Origin: a virus
Length of the DNA stretch: 64,000 nt
Virus record (IMG/VR): IMGVR_UViG_3300050821_002540
Location: 1-64,000 of that record
Direction: 5' to 3' (one strand)
This document shows, one piece after another, positions 27,503 to 36,047 of the stretch; the first letter of the stretch is position 1, and every line of letters begins with the position of its first letter. The translations under genes and the position numbers were made by a program. The notes beneath the pieces are model-generated. The model was given only the letters and a program-made list of their open reading frames with translations, did not search any database and was not told where the DNA came from.

Positions 27503-28308
27503 AGGTAATCGTCATTGGGTGCGGACCCGCAGGACTCGCGGCTGCTCACGCTGCTGTAGGGCTGGGTGCAGAGGTACGTGTAATAGCACCAAAGAAGATG
27601 ACTCCGCAGAACGGTCCGGTAACGATACAGAATCCAATCCCTGGCATTTCAGTAGACCATCCTGACGGTTACATTCGCCAGCTAGTGGTCGGTGGCTCAA
27701 TACTTGACTACAGACTGAAATTGTATGGTGATGTTAACGTCAACATCAACGGTAACATCATGCGTCCCGGCTACGACGCATGGCAGGTCAGGGCTGCCTA
27801 CTACAAGATGTGGGACCTGTACTCCTGGATGGTCGAAGATGGAATGGTAGCGCCCGGAGACATTCAATGGCTAGTTCGTGATAGTGACCTGGTAGTCTGC
27901 TCAGCTCCAGCAAAAAGCCTGTGCTACCAGGATTGCGACAAGCTACTTGCCCGCGATCAGGAATGTCATGAGTTCCGGAGCGTGCCTATCGCCCTCAAGT
28001 TCAGCACAAGCTATCCGAACCAGCCGGAAAATACCGTAATATACAATGCCCGAAAGGATGAGCCATGGGTGAGGAGTAGCCTCATTTTTGGTGTGGGGGT
28101 AACCGACTACAAGGTTGAGGACTGTCCTAACCCTGACCTGATAATCCAGAAGCCACTAGGCACCGACTGTGACTGTCACCCAAAGGTGCTTCGGGTAGGC
28201 CGGTATGGCAAGTGGCACAACTTGTCATGGATCGACAGCGCATACTCAGAAACTCGCGAGTCTTTGTTGTCAATGATGCACCAGCAAGAATGGAGTTCTG
28301 TTGTCTAG
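27499..28308 (+). CDS. FAD/NAD(P)-binding oxidoreductase-like protein
   Basis: 269 residues from GTG. VIVIGCGPAGLAAAHAAVGL with GAEVRVIAP after it is a Rossmann dinucleotide-binding motif (G-x-G-x-x-G then an acidic strand end). The rest does not match a known enzyme I can name. SDLVVCSAPAKSLCYQ looks like a second Rossmann strand. Similar truncated flavoproteins occur in actinophages. Being next to ThyX, itself an FAD enzyme, it could supply reducing power or act on a modified base; this is inference. Confidence 0.65.
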   Translation: MKVIVIGCGPAGLAAAHAAVGLGAEVRVIAPKKMTPQNGPVTIQNPIPGISVDHPDGYIRQLVVGGSILDYRLKLYGDVNVNINGNIMRPGYDAWQVRAAYYKMWDLYSWMVEDGMVAPGDIQWLVRDSDLVVCSAPAKSLCYQDCDKLLARDQECHEFRSVPIALKFSTSYPNQPENTVIYNARKDEPWVRSSLIFGVGVTDYKVEDCPNPDLIIQKPLGTDCDCHPKVLRVGRYGKWHNLSWIDSAYSETRESLLSMMHQQEWSSVV

Positions 28309-28453
28309 CCTGTATGAGGTAGAGACAATCGCAACAACAACGGAAATTGTCGAGGCTGAGTCAGAGAAGGAGGCAATAGACAAGGTAGAGGCTCGCGGCC
28401 TGACGGTAACAGGAGCCAGGAAGCTAGAGCCGCAGGACCCTGATACGCTATAA
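28301..28453 (+). CDS. Small hypothetical protein
   Basis: 50 residues from TTG with GGAG upstream. LYEVETIATTTEIVEAESEK then a short helix: a small alpha/beta protein resembling phage proteins of the type with alternating V-x-A-E-S-x-x-E-A. Overlaps the flavoprotein by 8 bases. Confidence 0.55.
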   Translation: MSSLYEVETIATTTEIVEAESEKEAIDKVEARGLTVTGARKLEPQDPDTL

Positions 28454-28474
28454 TCGAGGTAGGAGGGAATCGTA

Positions 28475-29683
28475 ATGGCAACTCAGAAGCCCGATGGTAG
28501 CTGGGACATCAGCGATGAGGAAGCTCGCCAGATCAACGAAATCTCAGAAGCCGAGTCACAGCAACGTCACGATCAGTACGTGAGGAACAACATGGACGAT
28601 CCGCTCGACCTTGTATTCAGGTCGATAGTACACAACCACACGCGTAGTGATGGATGTGGCGTAAACTGCCCAATGTACCTGAAATTCAATCACGATAAGA
28701 CTCACGTCACGGGGTGCGGTCCTGGCTGTGTGTCATGGTTCTACCTATCGCCTCAAGTTGAAGAGGCAACCTTCCTGTCAGAACCTCCAGAAGAGCAGAC
28801 CAGGGAGGTGGTCAGGTGGGCGGATGAGGCAATGTTCGTTGCCAAGCCGCTTACACCAGACACAGATGGACAGCTTAGGCCGGAAGTTACAATCATTCAT
28901 ATGACGGCCGACCCGCTCCGGGTAATGGCGGCCGCAGCACAGATGTATGAGGGCGATCCCGTCTATAGCCCAAATGACATACCTCGCCGCCTAGCTGAAG
29001 AATGGCTCAGGAAGACTCTTGCCCATAATTATCCGGCACCTCTTGAATTTGTCGATATCCACTTCATGATCAGGAACGTTACCAGGGCATTTACACACCA
29101 GATGGTCCGACAGAGGCAGGCGGTGTACATTCAGGAATCGCTACGCTTCGCCGTCAAGGAGAATGCCGCAATGGAGGTTGTAATGCCTCCTAGCATCTCA
29201 CATCTGTCAATCGATGATCCACGGCGTGTAGAATGGGAGAAGGCAGTTAGGGAGATTGGTGACTCATACAATGCACTTATCAATACGGGTATTCCGGCCG
29301 AGGATGCCCGTGGCCTACTCCCTACCAACATTGGGACCAGTCTCCATTACAAGACAAACCTGCGCATGCTCCGGGAGCACTCAGGGAACCGGCTGTGCTC
29401 CCAGGCCCAGCACGAGTGGAAGCTAGTATGGGGCGAGTTCATCAAGGCCATACTCAGCTACGGCCCGGCCAGTCAGAGGTGGCAGCAGAAGCTCATCGCG
29501 AGTATGTTCAAGCCGATCTGCTACCAGACTGGCAAGTGTGAGTACCCGCTCCCAATGGGACGGTACTGCGCCATCCGTGACATGGTAGATGCCCACCACT
29601 ACGCCGGTGACACGCCTGAGTCATGGACTGACATCAACCCGCTCGTCCTCCTGCATCCAGAGGTGGCTCGTCGTGCCCAGTGA
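28475..29683 (+). CDS. thyX: ThyX-type flavin-dependent thymidylate synthase with N-terminal extension
   Basis: 402 residues; family members are usually about 220-250. The ThyX core starts near residue 135: MIRNVTRAFTHQMVRQRQAV (about 198-217) and YIQESLRF (about 218-225) hold the R-x-R-x7-S signature, here RQR instead of RHR. The extra 130 N-terminal residues have Cys-rich pieces DGCGVNCPMY and GCGPGCVSWFY, possibly a zinc site. It would make dTMP from dUMP with FAD and methylenetetrahydrofolate. The RQR variant and extension make a changed activity on modified nucleotides worth testing. GTAGGAGGGA precedes the ATG. Confidence 0.85.
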   Translation: MATQKPDGSWDISDEEARQINEISEAESQQRHDQYVRNNMDDPLDLVFRSIVHNHTRSDGCGVNCPMYLKFNHDKTHVTGCGPGCVSWFYLSPQVEEATFLSEPPEEQTREVVRWADEAMFVAKPLTPDTDGQLRPEVTIIHMTADPLRVMAAAAQMYEGDPVYSPNDIPRRLAEEWLRKTLAHNYPAPLEFVDIHFMIRNVTRAFTHQMVRQRQAVYIQESLRFAVKENAAMEVVMPPSISHLSIDDPRRVEWEKAVREIGDSYNALINTGIPAEDARGLLPTNIGTSLHYKTNLRMLREHSGNRLCSQAQHEWKLVWGEFIKAILSYGPASQRWQQKLIASMFKPICYQTGKCEYPLPMGRYCAIRDMVDAHHYAGDTPESWTDINPLVLLHPEVARRAQ

Positions 29684-30398
29684 ATGTAGACTGTCATATC
29701 CACATCCATCACATACTGTTCTTGGCCCAAATCCATTTATGTGCCCTGGAATACCCTACCCGGACGCAACATCATCTAATATCCCAGTCTACTCGTGCGG
29801 CCAGGGTGCCACTCACGATAAGCACACTTACGAGAACGACGGCACCAAGTGGCTGTGTCTAGGTATTCATGAACACCCAGAACTAGATGACAGTATCATT
29901 AAGGCGCGACTCCATGTGAAGTTGTGCAATCTTGGCTATGGCCATAAGGCACACCGTTCCACCTTTGAGGGCCAGAATGTAATGTGTCCAGGTCGCGAGC
30001 ACACCATCGAGACAACGCCAGAATTCGATGAAGGAAAAATGAACACAACCCGAGATGCCGCGGCAGACTTCATGACTGAATGTGGCCTGGACCCCACTCC
30101 GGACGCTATAGGACAGCTCGCGGAAGTGTTCCTGCCATGCCTGAAGATTATGTGTGAGCGGGGGTATGACCCTGACGGCCTTACATGGAAAGCCGAGGGC
30201 TGGCGCGGCATGGTATGGAAGGCACGCGACAAGATGACGCGACTGTGGTTTCATGCCTGGGGGAATGGGAATGACCACCCAGACTCAGCAGTCGACTGCA
30301 TCAATTACCTCGGCTTCTACATAAGGCTGAGGAATGGAATCGGTAGTGAGTGGGGCGACCGTGGCGCCCCAGGAGGTGTTAGTGAAGATCTACATTGA
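29673..30398 (+). CDS. Zinc-motif domain joined to a conserved actinophage domain
   Basis: 241 residues from GTG. The N-terminal 120 residues repeat a pattern of C-P-G/C-G-x-G...H...W-L-C (PNPFMCPG, YSCGQGATHDKH, KWLCLGIHEHP, NVMCPGREH), probably several zinc sites. From about residue 123 (an internal ATG at 30039 with GAAGGA before it) the sequence is the actinophage protein with LTWKAEGWRGMVWKARDKM and DSAVDCINYLGFYIRL. The second domain is normally a separate protein, so this is either a fusion or two products from one frame. Function unknown. Confidence 0.7.
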   Translation: MPSECRLSYPHPSHTVLGPNPFMCPGIPYPDATSSNIPVYSCGQGATHDKHTYENDGTKWLCLGIHEHPELDDSIIKARLHVKLCNLGYGHKAHRSTFEGQNVMCPGREHTIETTPEFDEGKMNTTRDAAADFMTECGLDPTPDAIGQLAEVFLPCLKIMCERGYDPDGLTWKAEGWRGMVWKARDKMTRLWFHAWGNGNDHPDSAVDCINYLGFYIRLRNGIGSEWGDRGAPGGVSEDLH

Positions 30399-30504
30399 CC
30401 TGGATGATCAGTGGGTCGGTAGGTACCGTGGGCCAAACCATAACTATGTATGTATTATACCGTGCATAGTCATAAGGTGGAAGAGGCGTGTCGACAAGAA
30501 TTAG
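30382..30504 (+). CDS. Small hypothetical protein
   Basis: 40 residues from GTG with CAGGAGG upstream. IYIDLDDQWVGRYRGPNH, then a hydrophobic IIPCIVI before a basic end WKRRVDKN. Overlaps the flanking genes by 17 bases each. A short membrane-associated peptide is possible. Confidence 0.5.
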   Translation: MKIYIDLDDQWVGRYRGPNHNYVCIIPCIVIRWKRRVDKN

Positions 30505-31423
30505 GTTCGTCAACTTGCACCACCACACCACGTTCAGTACCGGTGATGGGTACCGTCTTCCTGTGATACATGTGGCCCGTGCAGCTGAGCTTGGGTACGG
30601 GGCGGCTACTGTCACCGAGCACGGAAATGTAAGCAGCTTCTTTCAGCACGAGAAGGCATGTCTGAAGGCAGGCATCAAGCCCATCTTTGGACTGGAGGCA
30701 TACTGTGGACCTGTTGATCTTGAACGACGGTCGGCCTGGAAATATCACCTCACCATCCTGGCCAGTGATCAGGAGGGATATCGAAGCCTCAATAAGATCG
30801 TCACACAGAGTTACAAGGACTTCTATAGCAAGCCTACGGTTTCAGGACAGTCGCTGGCAACAAACTCGCGAGGATTGGTTGCTCTTTCAGGATGTAGCGG
30901 CTCTCTGCTCGCGTGTACCCTCCTTGGAGGAAAGGGTATTCCTGAACCTGAAGAGCCTGATATGGGAGCTGCCGAGGATGTCGCCCGGAGATTCTCCGAT
31001 CTGTTCGGAGATCGTTATTTCCTTGAAATACAGCCCTTCTATGAGCTTGAGCGAACTATCGCAATCAACACTGCATACGATAAGCTCTCCAAGACCACCG
31101 GAGTCCGGCTCGTCGTTACGAATGACGTTCACTACCCACGGATGGAGGATGCTGAAATGCAGGCTGTACTTCACGCCACCCACCGAGGAAAGCATAGCGT
31201 GGATGACGTCATGCGCGAGTGGAACTACAAGGTGCCATGTACCCTACCCGAGTCAGACAAGGCACTGGCTGACCGACTCATCAAGACTGGCCTTACCAAG
31301 TACCAGGCTTATGCTGCTATCGAGACAAGCGCAGAGATAGCCGAGACCTGTAACGTAACTCTCCCAAAGGCAGAGCGCCTCCACTACCCAATATCAGAAG
31401 AGGATCAGGAGTCATGGACATAA
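30488..31423 (+). CDS. dnaE: DNA polymerase III alpha subunit, N-terminal piece (PHP domain)
   Basis: 311 residues from GTG. FVNLHHHTTFSTGDG at the start is the PHP metal motif, followed by GYGAATVTEHGNVSSFFQHE, IKPIFGLEAYC and VRLVVTNDVHYPRMEDAEMQ, the standard order in DnaE. It ends just after the PHP-to-palm linker (LHYPISEEDQESWT), and the rest of the enzyme is a separate gene at 31893. Many DnaE PHP domains proofread or bind tau/epsilon; several His are intact here. No intein signature is seen at the end. Confidence 0.85.
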   Translation: MSTRIRFVNLHHHTTFSTGDGYRLPVIHVARAAELGYGAATVTEHGNVSSFFQHEKACLKAGIKPIFGLEAYCGPVDLERRSAWKYHLTILASDQEGYRSLNKIVTQSYKDFYSKPTVSGQSLATNSRGLVALSGCSGSLLACTLLGGKGIPEPEEPDMGAAEDVARRFSDLFGDRYFLEIQPFYELERTIAINTAYDKLSKTTGVRLVVTNDVHYPRMEDAEMQAVLHATHRGKHSVDDVMREWNYKVPCTLPESDKALADRLIKTGLTKYQAYAAIETSAEIAETCNVTLPKAERLHYPISEEDQESWT

Positions 31424-31764
31424 GCGGGATGATAGAGGCGATTAAGGAAATTGATGACTGGCTCGACAATGGAGCGAGTAGCGAGTATAAGGAACAGCCA
31501 CTAGCTCAGGACTGGGCCAGGATAAGTAAGCTGGCTGAAGAGGTAGGTGAGGCAATATCAGAATTTATACTGGCTACCGGACAGAACCCACGTAAGGGCA
31601 AGGACCTGCTAGCTGAGGAACGTATGCTTCTTGAGATGGCTGACGTTGTATGGGGAGGGGTACTGTGCATACAACACTTCACCAAGAACTGGTGGAGAAC
31701 AGAAGATATACTCAGGGGGAAGCTCGAAGCACTACATGCACGGGTGCCAGATGAAGAAGCCTGA
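31414..31764 (+). CDS. MazG-like nucleotide pyrophosphohydrolase
   Basis: 116 residues. WARISKLAEEVGEAISEF with a later EERMLLEMADVVWGG is the E-E-x-x-E...E-x-x-D metal-binding pattern of MazG/all-alpha NTP-PPases. Such enzymes hydrolyse NTPs or dNTPs; phage copies are linked to cleaning the nucleotide pool or to lowering ppGpp. It sits between the two halves of DnaE. CAGGAG precedes the ATG. Confidence 0.75.
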   Translation: MDISGMIEAIKEIDDWLDNGASSEYKEQPLAQDWARISKLAEEVGEAISEFILATGQNPRKGKDLLAEERMLLEMADVVWGGVLCIQHFTKNWWRTEDILRGKLEALHARVPDEEA

Positions 31765-31900
31765 CTACCTTACCTGGCTAGAGATCAGGAATTTCCTCTT
31801 CTGGGCTGGACTACTGGCATTCATGTTTTCTGCTGCAGCCGTCGCTCTCCTGTTCATGGATGAGGTACTCTACGGGATAGCGAACTGGTACTATGGATAG
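31751..31900 (+). CDS. Small membrane protein inside the dnaE split
   Basis: 49 residues with one clear membrane span (FLFWAGLLAFMFSAAAVALLF) and a short aromatic C-terminus. Overlaps the MazG-like gene by 14 bases and the second dnaE piece by 8. No family recognised. Confidence 0.6.
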   Translation: MKKPDYLTWLEIRNFLFWAGLLAFMFSAAAVALLFMDEVLYGIANWYYG

Positions 31901-34154
31901 CAAGGAGCTTCTATGGCACTGGTGCCGCGAGGGCTGGCGGTTCAGGAAGATCGCACAGCGCCCTAAGCAGCAACAAGACTGGTATGCTGAGCGGGTTAAG
32001 TATGAGATGAACCTCATACTTGAGAAGGGGTTTGCTGACTACTTCCTGATGGTGTCGGATGCTATCAGGTGGGGAAAGGACAATGGTGTTGCCTTCGGGC
32101 CGGGACGTGGTTCAGTTGCTGCCTCGAATGTCGCCTGGCTGATAAGGATCACGGAGATTGATCCGGAACGTCACCGTGATATGATTTTTGAAAGGTTCAT
32201 TGATGTCTCACGAGCAGACCCGCCAGACATCGACATCGACTGCTCCGATGAAGACCGATGGAAGATCAAGGAGTACCTTTCCGACAAGTACGGCGCAGCG
32301 TGTGTGGGTCAGATTGCGAACTACGTCAGGTACAGGGGGAAGAACAGCCTGGGTGACGTTGCGCGTGTTTATGGAATACCAATATCAGCAAAGGAGGTGG
32401 TGTCTAACCTGGTCATCGAAAGGTCGGGCGGTGACTCCCGGTTTGATGCCACGCTTGAGGACACATTTGAGTTCTTCCCGGCTGCGGCCGATATGCTCAA
32501 GGCTTACCCCAAATTCGCGCAGGCACCTCGTCTTGAAGGTGACATCCGGGGCATGTCAGTACACGCGGCTGGCCTCGTAATTTCCAGTACGCCACTAACT
32601 GATATCTGTGCTGTGTACGAGCGCGACGGCGTGCGCTGTGTTAGCTTCGACAAGTACGATGCTGAGTACCTCAATGTACTCAAGCTAGACTTCCTTGGCC
32701 TTACAACCATGGGTATGATTGCCCGCTGCCTGGAGCTAGCCGGGCTTACACTGGAGGATCTGTATGCTATTCCGGACACGGACCAGGAAACCATTGACCT
32801 CTTTCGACGAGGTGACGTCACTGGAGTGTTCCAGTTTGAGGGTCGAGCTACCCGAATTGTCAATAGAGATGTTTGTCCTGATAACTTCGCACACATTGCC
32901 GATATCAACGCTCTCTCCAGGCCTGGTCCTCTTTTCTCCGGCCAGACCGCTGAGTACGTCTCAGTGCGACACGGACGTGGACGGCCTACTCGAATGCACC
33001 CGCTGGTGGATGAGATCACGAATAGAACTTATGGCCAGATCATCTACCAGGAACAGATTCTGAGAATCCTTCGCGAGATGGGGGGATTTGACTGGTTCTC
33101 GGTAGGAGAGATCCGGCGAATCATATCCAAGAAACTCGGTGAGGCTGCCTTTCAGATGAGTTCCGAGAAGTTCGCGGAAGGGGCCGAGCGGCTTCACGGC
33201 ATCAATAGGGAGATGAGCGACAAGATATGGAAACGCCTTGTTACAAGTGGTACCTACTCGTTCAACATCGCCCATGCAATCTCCTACTCTACCCTAGCAT
33301 TCTGGACTGCGTGGCTAAAAACTCATCACCAGACGGAGTTCTATGCGGCCTCACTGGCGAAAGCCTCAGGGGATCAGGAGGCACAGTTCCGTCTGATGAA
33401 GGATGCCCTTGGGCACGGACATTCAGTGGTGCCGCCTATCCTAAACGCCAGTCACAGTACGTGGCATTCTGTTCCGCATCTGGGGATTGTTGCTGGCTGG
33501 CAGCAAGTACCGGGGATAGGAGCAAAGACAGCCGACCGGATTGATGAGCTTCGCTGGGGGCCGGATGGCAAAAAGTTTAACAGCTGGGATGACCTTCAGA
33601 AGGTACCAGGAATCGGCCCGAAGACAGTAGAGAGTATGGAGATGTTCGCTACGGCTCATGACCCGTTCGGACTGCTGAAGACCGGACAGAAGATGACCAA
33701 GGTAAAAAAGTGGATACGGTCGAGAGATAACATAACGCACTGCCCATTTCCAACTCATGATGGTGCTGGCCTGTCCGTCATCCAGATGCCGGAGATAGAC
33801 AGGACAAAGAAGTTCCAGAAGGGCCCAAGAGTCATATACTGCGGCATAGTAAAAGCTCGCGAGTATAAGGACATTGTTGAGGACACACGCTCGCGTACTG
33901 GCCAGGAGGTAGAGGAAATCCTGGCAAACCTGAAGCGTTCAGACCTTATCAAGACATGCTCAATCAGGTGTTTCGACACAACTGAGGAAGAGGTTTACGT
34001 CAGGGTCAACCGCTGGGTTTTCCCAAGGCTAAAGAGTAAGATAGACTCGATAGCGGTAGGACACGACGTTATCGTTGTCGAGGGGAACCGCATCTCAGGC
34101 TTCGGCACTCCAGTAATGGCCGAGAAGATATGGGTGATCAATCCAGATGACTGA
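31893..34154 (+). CDS. dnaE: DNA polymerase III alpha subunit, C-terminal piece (palm, fingers, tail)
   Basis: 753 residues. GFADYFLMVSDAIRW and FGPGRGSVAASNVAW precede the catalytic ADPPDIDIDCSDEDR (about 108-122; Asp112, 114 and 116). VLKLDFLGLTTMGM carries the third catalytic Asp. Next come fingers motifs (VFQFEGRATR, DINALSRPGPLFSG, YGQIIYQEQ), a pair of helix-hairpin-helix segments (VPGIGAKTADRI, VPGIGPKTVESM) and an OB-fold-like tail (VIYCGIVKAREYKD). Together with 30488-31423 it makes about 1064 residues, a normal DnaE length. The pieces must assemble as two subunits. Start has AAGGAG nearby and overlaps the preceding gene. Confidence 0.9.
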   Translation: MDSKELLWHWCREGWRFRKIAQRPKQQQDWYAERVKYEMNLILEKGFADYFLMVSDAIRWGKDNGVAFGPGRGSVAASNVAWLIRITEIDPERHRDMIFERFIDVSRADPPDIDIDCSDEDRWKIKEYLSDKYGAACVGQIANYVRYRGKNSLGDVARVYGIPISAKEVVSNLVIERSGGDSRFDATLEDTFEFFPAAADMLKAYPKFAQAPRLEGDIRGMSVHAAGLVISSTPLTDICAVYERDGVRCVSFDKYDAEYLNVLKLDFLGLTTMGMIARCLELAGLTLEDLYAIPDTDQETIDLFRRGDVTGVFQFEGRATRIVNRDVCPDNFAHIADINALSRPGPLFSGQTAEYVSVRHGRGRPTRMHPLVDEITNRTYGQIIYQEQILRILREMGGFDWFSVGEIRRIISKKLGEAAFQMSSEKFAEGAERLHGINREMSDKIWKRLVTSGTYSFNIAHAISYSTLAFWTAWLKTHHQTEFYAASLAKASGDQEAQFRLMKDALGHGHSVVPPILNASHSTWHSVPHLGIVAGWQQVPGIGAKTADRIDELRWGPDGKKFNSWDDLQKVPGIGPKTVESMEMFATAHDPFGLLKTGQKMTKVKKWIRSRDNITHCPFPTHDGAGLSVIQMPEIDRTKKFQKGPRVIYCGIVKAREYKDIVEDTRSRTGQEVEEILANLKRSDLIKTCSIRCFDTTEEEVYVRVNRWVFPRLKSKIDSIAVGHDVIVVEGNRISGFGTPVMAEKIWVINPDD

Positions 34155-34353
34155 TTCACTTATAATTCGCCGGGCTTTTCGGGCCGGTCTATGTCCATGC
34201 TGTTTCTCCCCTCTCTTTGGCTGGACAGCACAGGACGGTACCGAATATGAGCCAGCTCCAATAGCAGAGGGCGTCATGCTCTGCGGAAGATGCATCGGGA
34301 ACAGGCACCAGGATGAGGCAGCAGAGACAGTCCTCAAGGCACTAGCAGAGTAG
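34147..34353 (+). CDS. Small zinc-ribbon protein
   Basis: 68 residues. LCPCCFSPLFGW and MLCGRCIGNRH form a four-Cys ribbon. The start overlaps the polymerase stop. Helical C-terminus. Function unknown. Confidence 0.65.
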   Translation: MTDSLIIRRAFRAGLCPCCFSPLFGWTAQDGTEYEPAPIAEGVMLCGRCIGNRHQDEAAETVLKALAE

Positions 34354-34358
34354 GGGTA

Positions 34359-34490
34359 ATGTGGTACAATATAGCATACTGGATGTGGTTCCAGGTTCAT
34401 TGGTGGACCATGATCATAGTACCGGCAGCCATATTCCTGTCAGCATTCACAGTAGCACTAGTCAAGGCACTAGCAAGGAGATTCATGTGA
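34359..34490 (+). CDS. Single-span small membrane protein
   Basis: 43 residues: aromatic N-terminus (MWYNIAYWMWFQ), then hydrophobic IIVPAAIFLSAFTVALV and a basic end KALARRFM. GTAGGGGT precedes the ATG. Could be a small membrane effector; function unknown. Confidence 0.55.
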   Translation: MWYNIAYWMWFQVHWWTMIIVPAAIFLSAFTVALVKALARRFM

Positions 34491-34708
34491 AGATAGAAGT
34501 CAAGTTCACGTCAGAGCCTACGGACCCTCCAGAGTGGACTGGCCTTGATGGCAAGACACTTACGGCTGAGTGCGTTGATAGGCTTAACATAAACACATCG
34601 ACAGACTCAATCGAATGGGCAGAAAACACAGTATGTCACAGAGAGCCGCTCACTACCGGAGAAATGAAAGTTATATCTCACGGACTTAGAGCGGTATGGA
34701 GTGAATGA
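34487..34708 (+). CDS. Hypothetical protein
   Basis: 73 residues from GTG overlapping the previous stop. KIEVKFTSEPTDPPEWTGLD then TLTAECVDRLNINTS: a small beta-like protein. No family recognised. Confidence 0.55.
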   Translation: MKIEVKFTSEPTDPPEWTGLDGKTLTAECVDRLNINTSTDSIEWAENTVCHREPLTTGEMKVISHGLRAVWSE

Positions 34709-34788
34709 TGATGACATCAGTATGTATTAAATGCGGGGCCGTCTACTGGACTAAAGACGGACACTCATGCAGCAAGGTGAAGTCATGA
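34705..34788 (+). CDS. Tiny zinc-knuckle protein
   Basis: 27 residues with CIKCGAVYWTKDGHSC, a complete C-x2-C...H-x-C zinc knuckle. The start overlaps the previous stop (ATGATGATGA) and its end overlaps the next gene (ATGA), so it is coupled on both sides. Confidence 0.5.
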   Translation: MMMTSVCIKCGAVYWTKDGHSCSKVKS

Positions 34789-35030
34789 TTACGCCAGAGC
34801 AGATCAAGTCGGCGGAAGAGAAGTATGGCATCAAGGTTCCCGCCAGGGGCGAGCCAATCCTGGCTCGTCACAAGGACGGCGGGAACGTATTCTCAGGCAC
34901 AGTAGGCACTGTAGGGATGAGCTTTATCAGTTTGGGAATGGAAATATTCATCGAGATAGAGACAGCAAGCGGAACCAACACGGTAATCTTTCCGGCACTA
35001 GGCGACAAGTTCAAGATCTGGGAGTCATGA
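34785..35030 (+). CDS. Hypothetical protein
   Basis: 81 residues. ITPEQIKSAEEKYGIKVPAR followed by an SH3-like beta sequence (GNVFSGTVGTVGMSF, IFIEIETASGTNTVI). No named family. Overlaps neighbours by 4 bases each. Confidence 0.6.
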   Translation: MITPEQIKSAEEKYGIKVPARGEPILARHKDGGNVFSGTVGTVGMSFISLGMEIFIEIETASGTNTVIFPALGDKFKIWES

Positions 35031-35386
35031 TGAAGCTTTACCTGGCAGGACCGATGCGCGGCTACAAGAACCAGAACAGGGAGGCATTCGAGACAGCATG
35101 CGCAAAGCTTCGCGACATGCAGCATGAGGTGTTTAATCCGGTCGAGCTAGAAGACAGGCTTAGGTCGGTATGGTCAAAGAAGCCAATACTCCGCGAGCTC
35201 ATGGGCATGGACTGCAAGTACATCTGTGAGGAAGCGGAGGGGGTAGTGTGCCTACCAGGATGGCCAGGATCAAATGGAGCACTAGCCGAGGTTCATCTGG
35301 CATGGGCAATCGGCATACCAGTGTATGAGTATGAGATGTTCTCCACCAACAGGATCAGGGAAGTTAAGGGTGTCCCTAATGGCTGA
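35027..35386 (+). CDS. DUF4406 / nucleoside 2-deoxyribosyltransferase-like protein
   Basis: 119 residues. KLYLAGPMRGYKNQNREAF at the N-terminus is the signature loop of DUF4406 and related deoxyribosyltransferases; EEAEGVVCLPGWPGSNGALA and EVHLAWAIGIPVYEY complete the fold. It could remodel nucleosides or act on a modified nucleotide, and goes with ThyX and the MazG-like protein as nucleotide metabolism. Confidence 0.75.
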   Translation: MMKLYLAGPMRGYKNQNREAFETACAKLRDMQHEVFNPVELEDRLRSVWSKKPILRELMGMDCKYICEEAEGVVCLPGWPGSNGALAEVHLAWAIGIPVYEYEMFSTNRIREVKGVPNG

Positions 35387-35600
35387 CAGGAAAAGGCTAC
35401 TGGAGAACGGGGAATGGGCAACTCCCTTCTACTCCACCGGCCGCGTCGATGTGGTGTCAGGGGAAGTATACAATGATATGAAAGAGTCGGCCAGGTCAAT
35501 GAAGCTTGGTCTTACAGAACCAATAGTTGAGGAGGGCGAAAAGGACGGACACAGAGGCCGGATCATAACGGTGAGATGTGGGGTGCTTGATGATAGCTGA
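35379..35600 (+). CDS. Hypothetical protein
   Basis: 73 residues beginning MADRKRLLENGEWATPFYST, mixed composition. No family recognised. Overlaps the DUF4406 gene by 8 bases and the next gene by 11. Confidence 0.55.
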   Translation: MADRKRLLENGEWATPFYSTGRVDVVSGEVYNDMKESARSMKLGLTEPIVEEGEKDGHRGRIITVRCGVLDDS

Positions 35601-35808
35601 GAAGCAGCTTGTCGGCGATGCAGACTACATGGATGTGACAACCTTTGCCCTCCATATGACCCACCGGCACCTTGACTCACTTGGAGGGCTTACGCGACTT
35701 TCTGACAGGCTTGATGACTATATGGAAGAGTGCTGGCGAATCTTCCATGACCGGCTACACGCAACCCGAGTTGACCTGGAGCATGAGCATGCGCGTAATG
35801 ATAGCTAG
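35590..35808 (+). CDS. Hypothetical His-containing protein
   Basis: 72 residues. TTFALHMTHRHLDSLGGLTR and WRIFHDRLHATRVDLEHEHA: helical, His-rich. Start could be ATG 35590 or GTG 35578. Overlaps the next gene by 11 bases. Confidence 0.5.
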   Translation: MIAEKQLVGDADYMDVTTFALHMTHRHLDSLGGLTRLSDRLDDYMEECWRIFHDRLHATRVDLEHEHARNDS

Positions 35809-35941
35809 CGTTATACTGAACGTACCAAATGCAATGACCGAGTCAAATGTAATCGAGGAACTGTATGTATCGATTGCATTCGGGAACCCAAAGATAGTGA
35901 TTCAGTACGTCGGGGAGGATGACTCCGGTCCAGCGGTCTAG
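35798..35941 (+). CDS. Small hypothetical protein
   Basis: 47 residues: IASVILNVPNAMTESNVIEE then a strand-like IVIQYVGEDDS. Last gene of the middle region before a 276-bp gene-free control region. No family recognised. Confidence 0.5.
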   Translation: MIASVILNVPNAMTESNVIEELYVSIAFGNPKIVIQYVGEDDSGPAV

Positions 35942-36047
35942 GATCGATTCTAAGGCTCTGTGCCCCCGGAGGGTATACCGGAGTACCCCCGACCCCCTTT
36001 CATGGCCTCTACGGCTCTCTCCGGGCCGTGCATAGGTTTGCACTAAG

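Noticed and set aside
30488-34154. Split intein joining the two DnaE parts
   Set aside because: The first part ends and the second begins without Cys/Ser at the junction or intein motifs, and two genes lie between.
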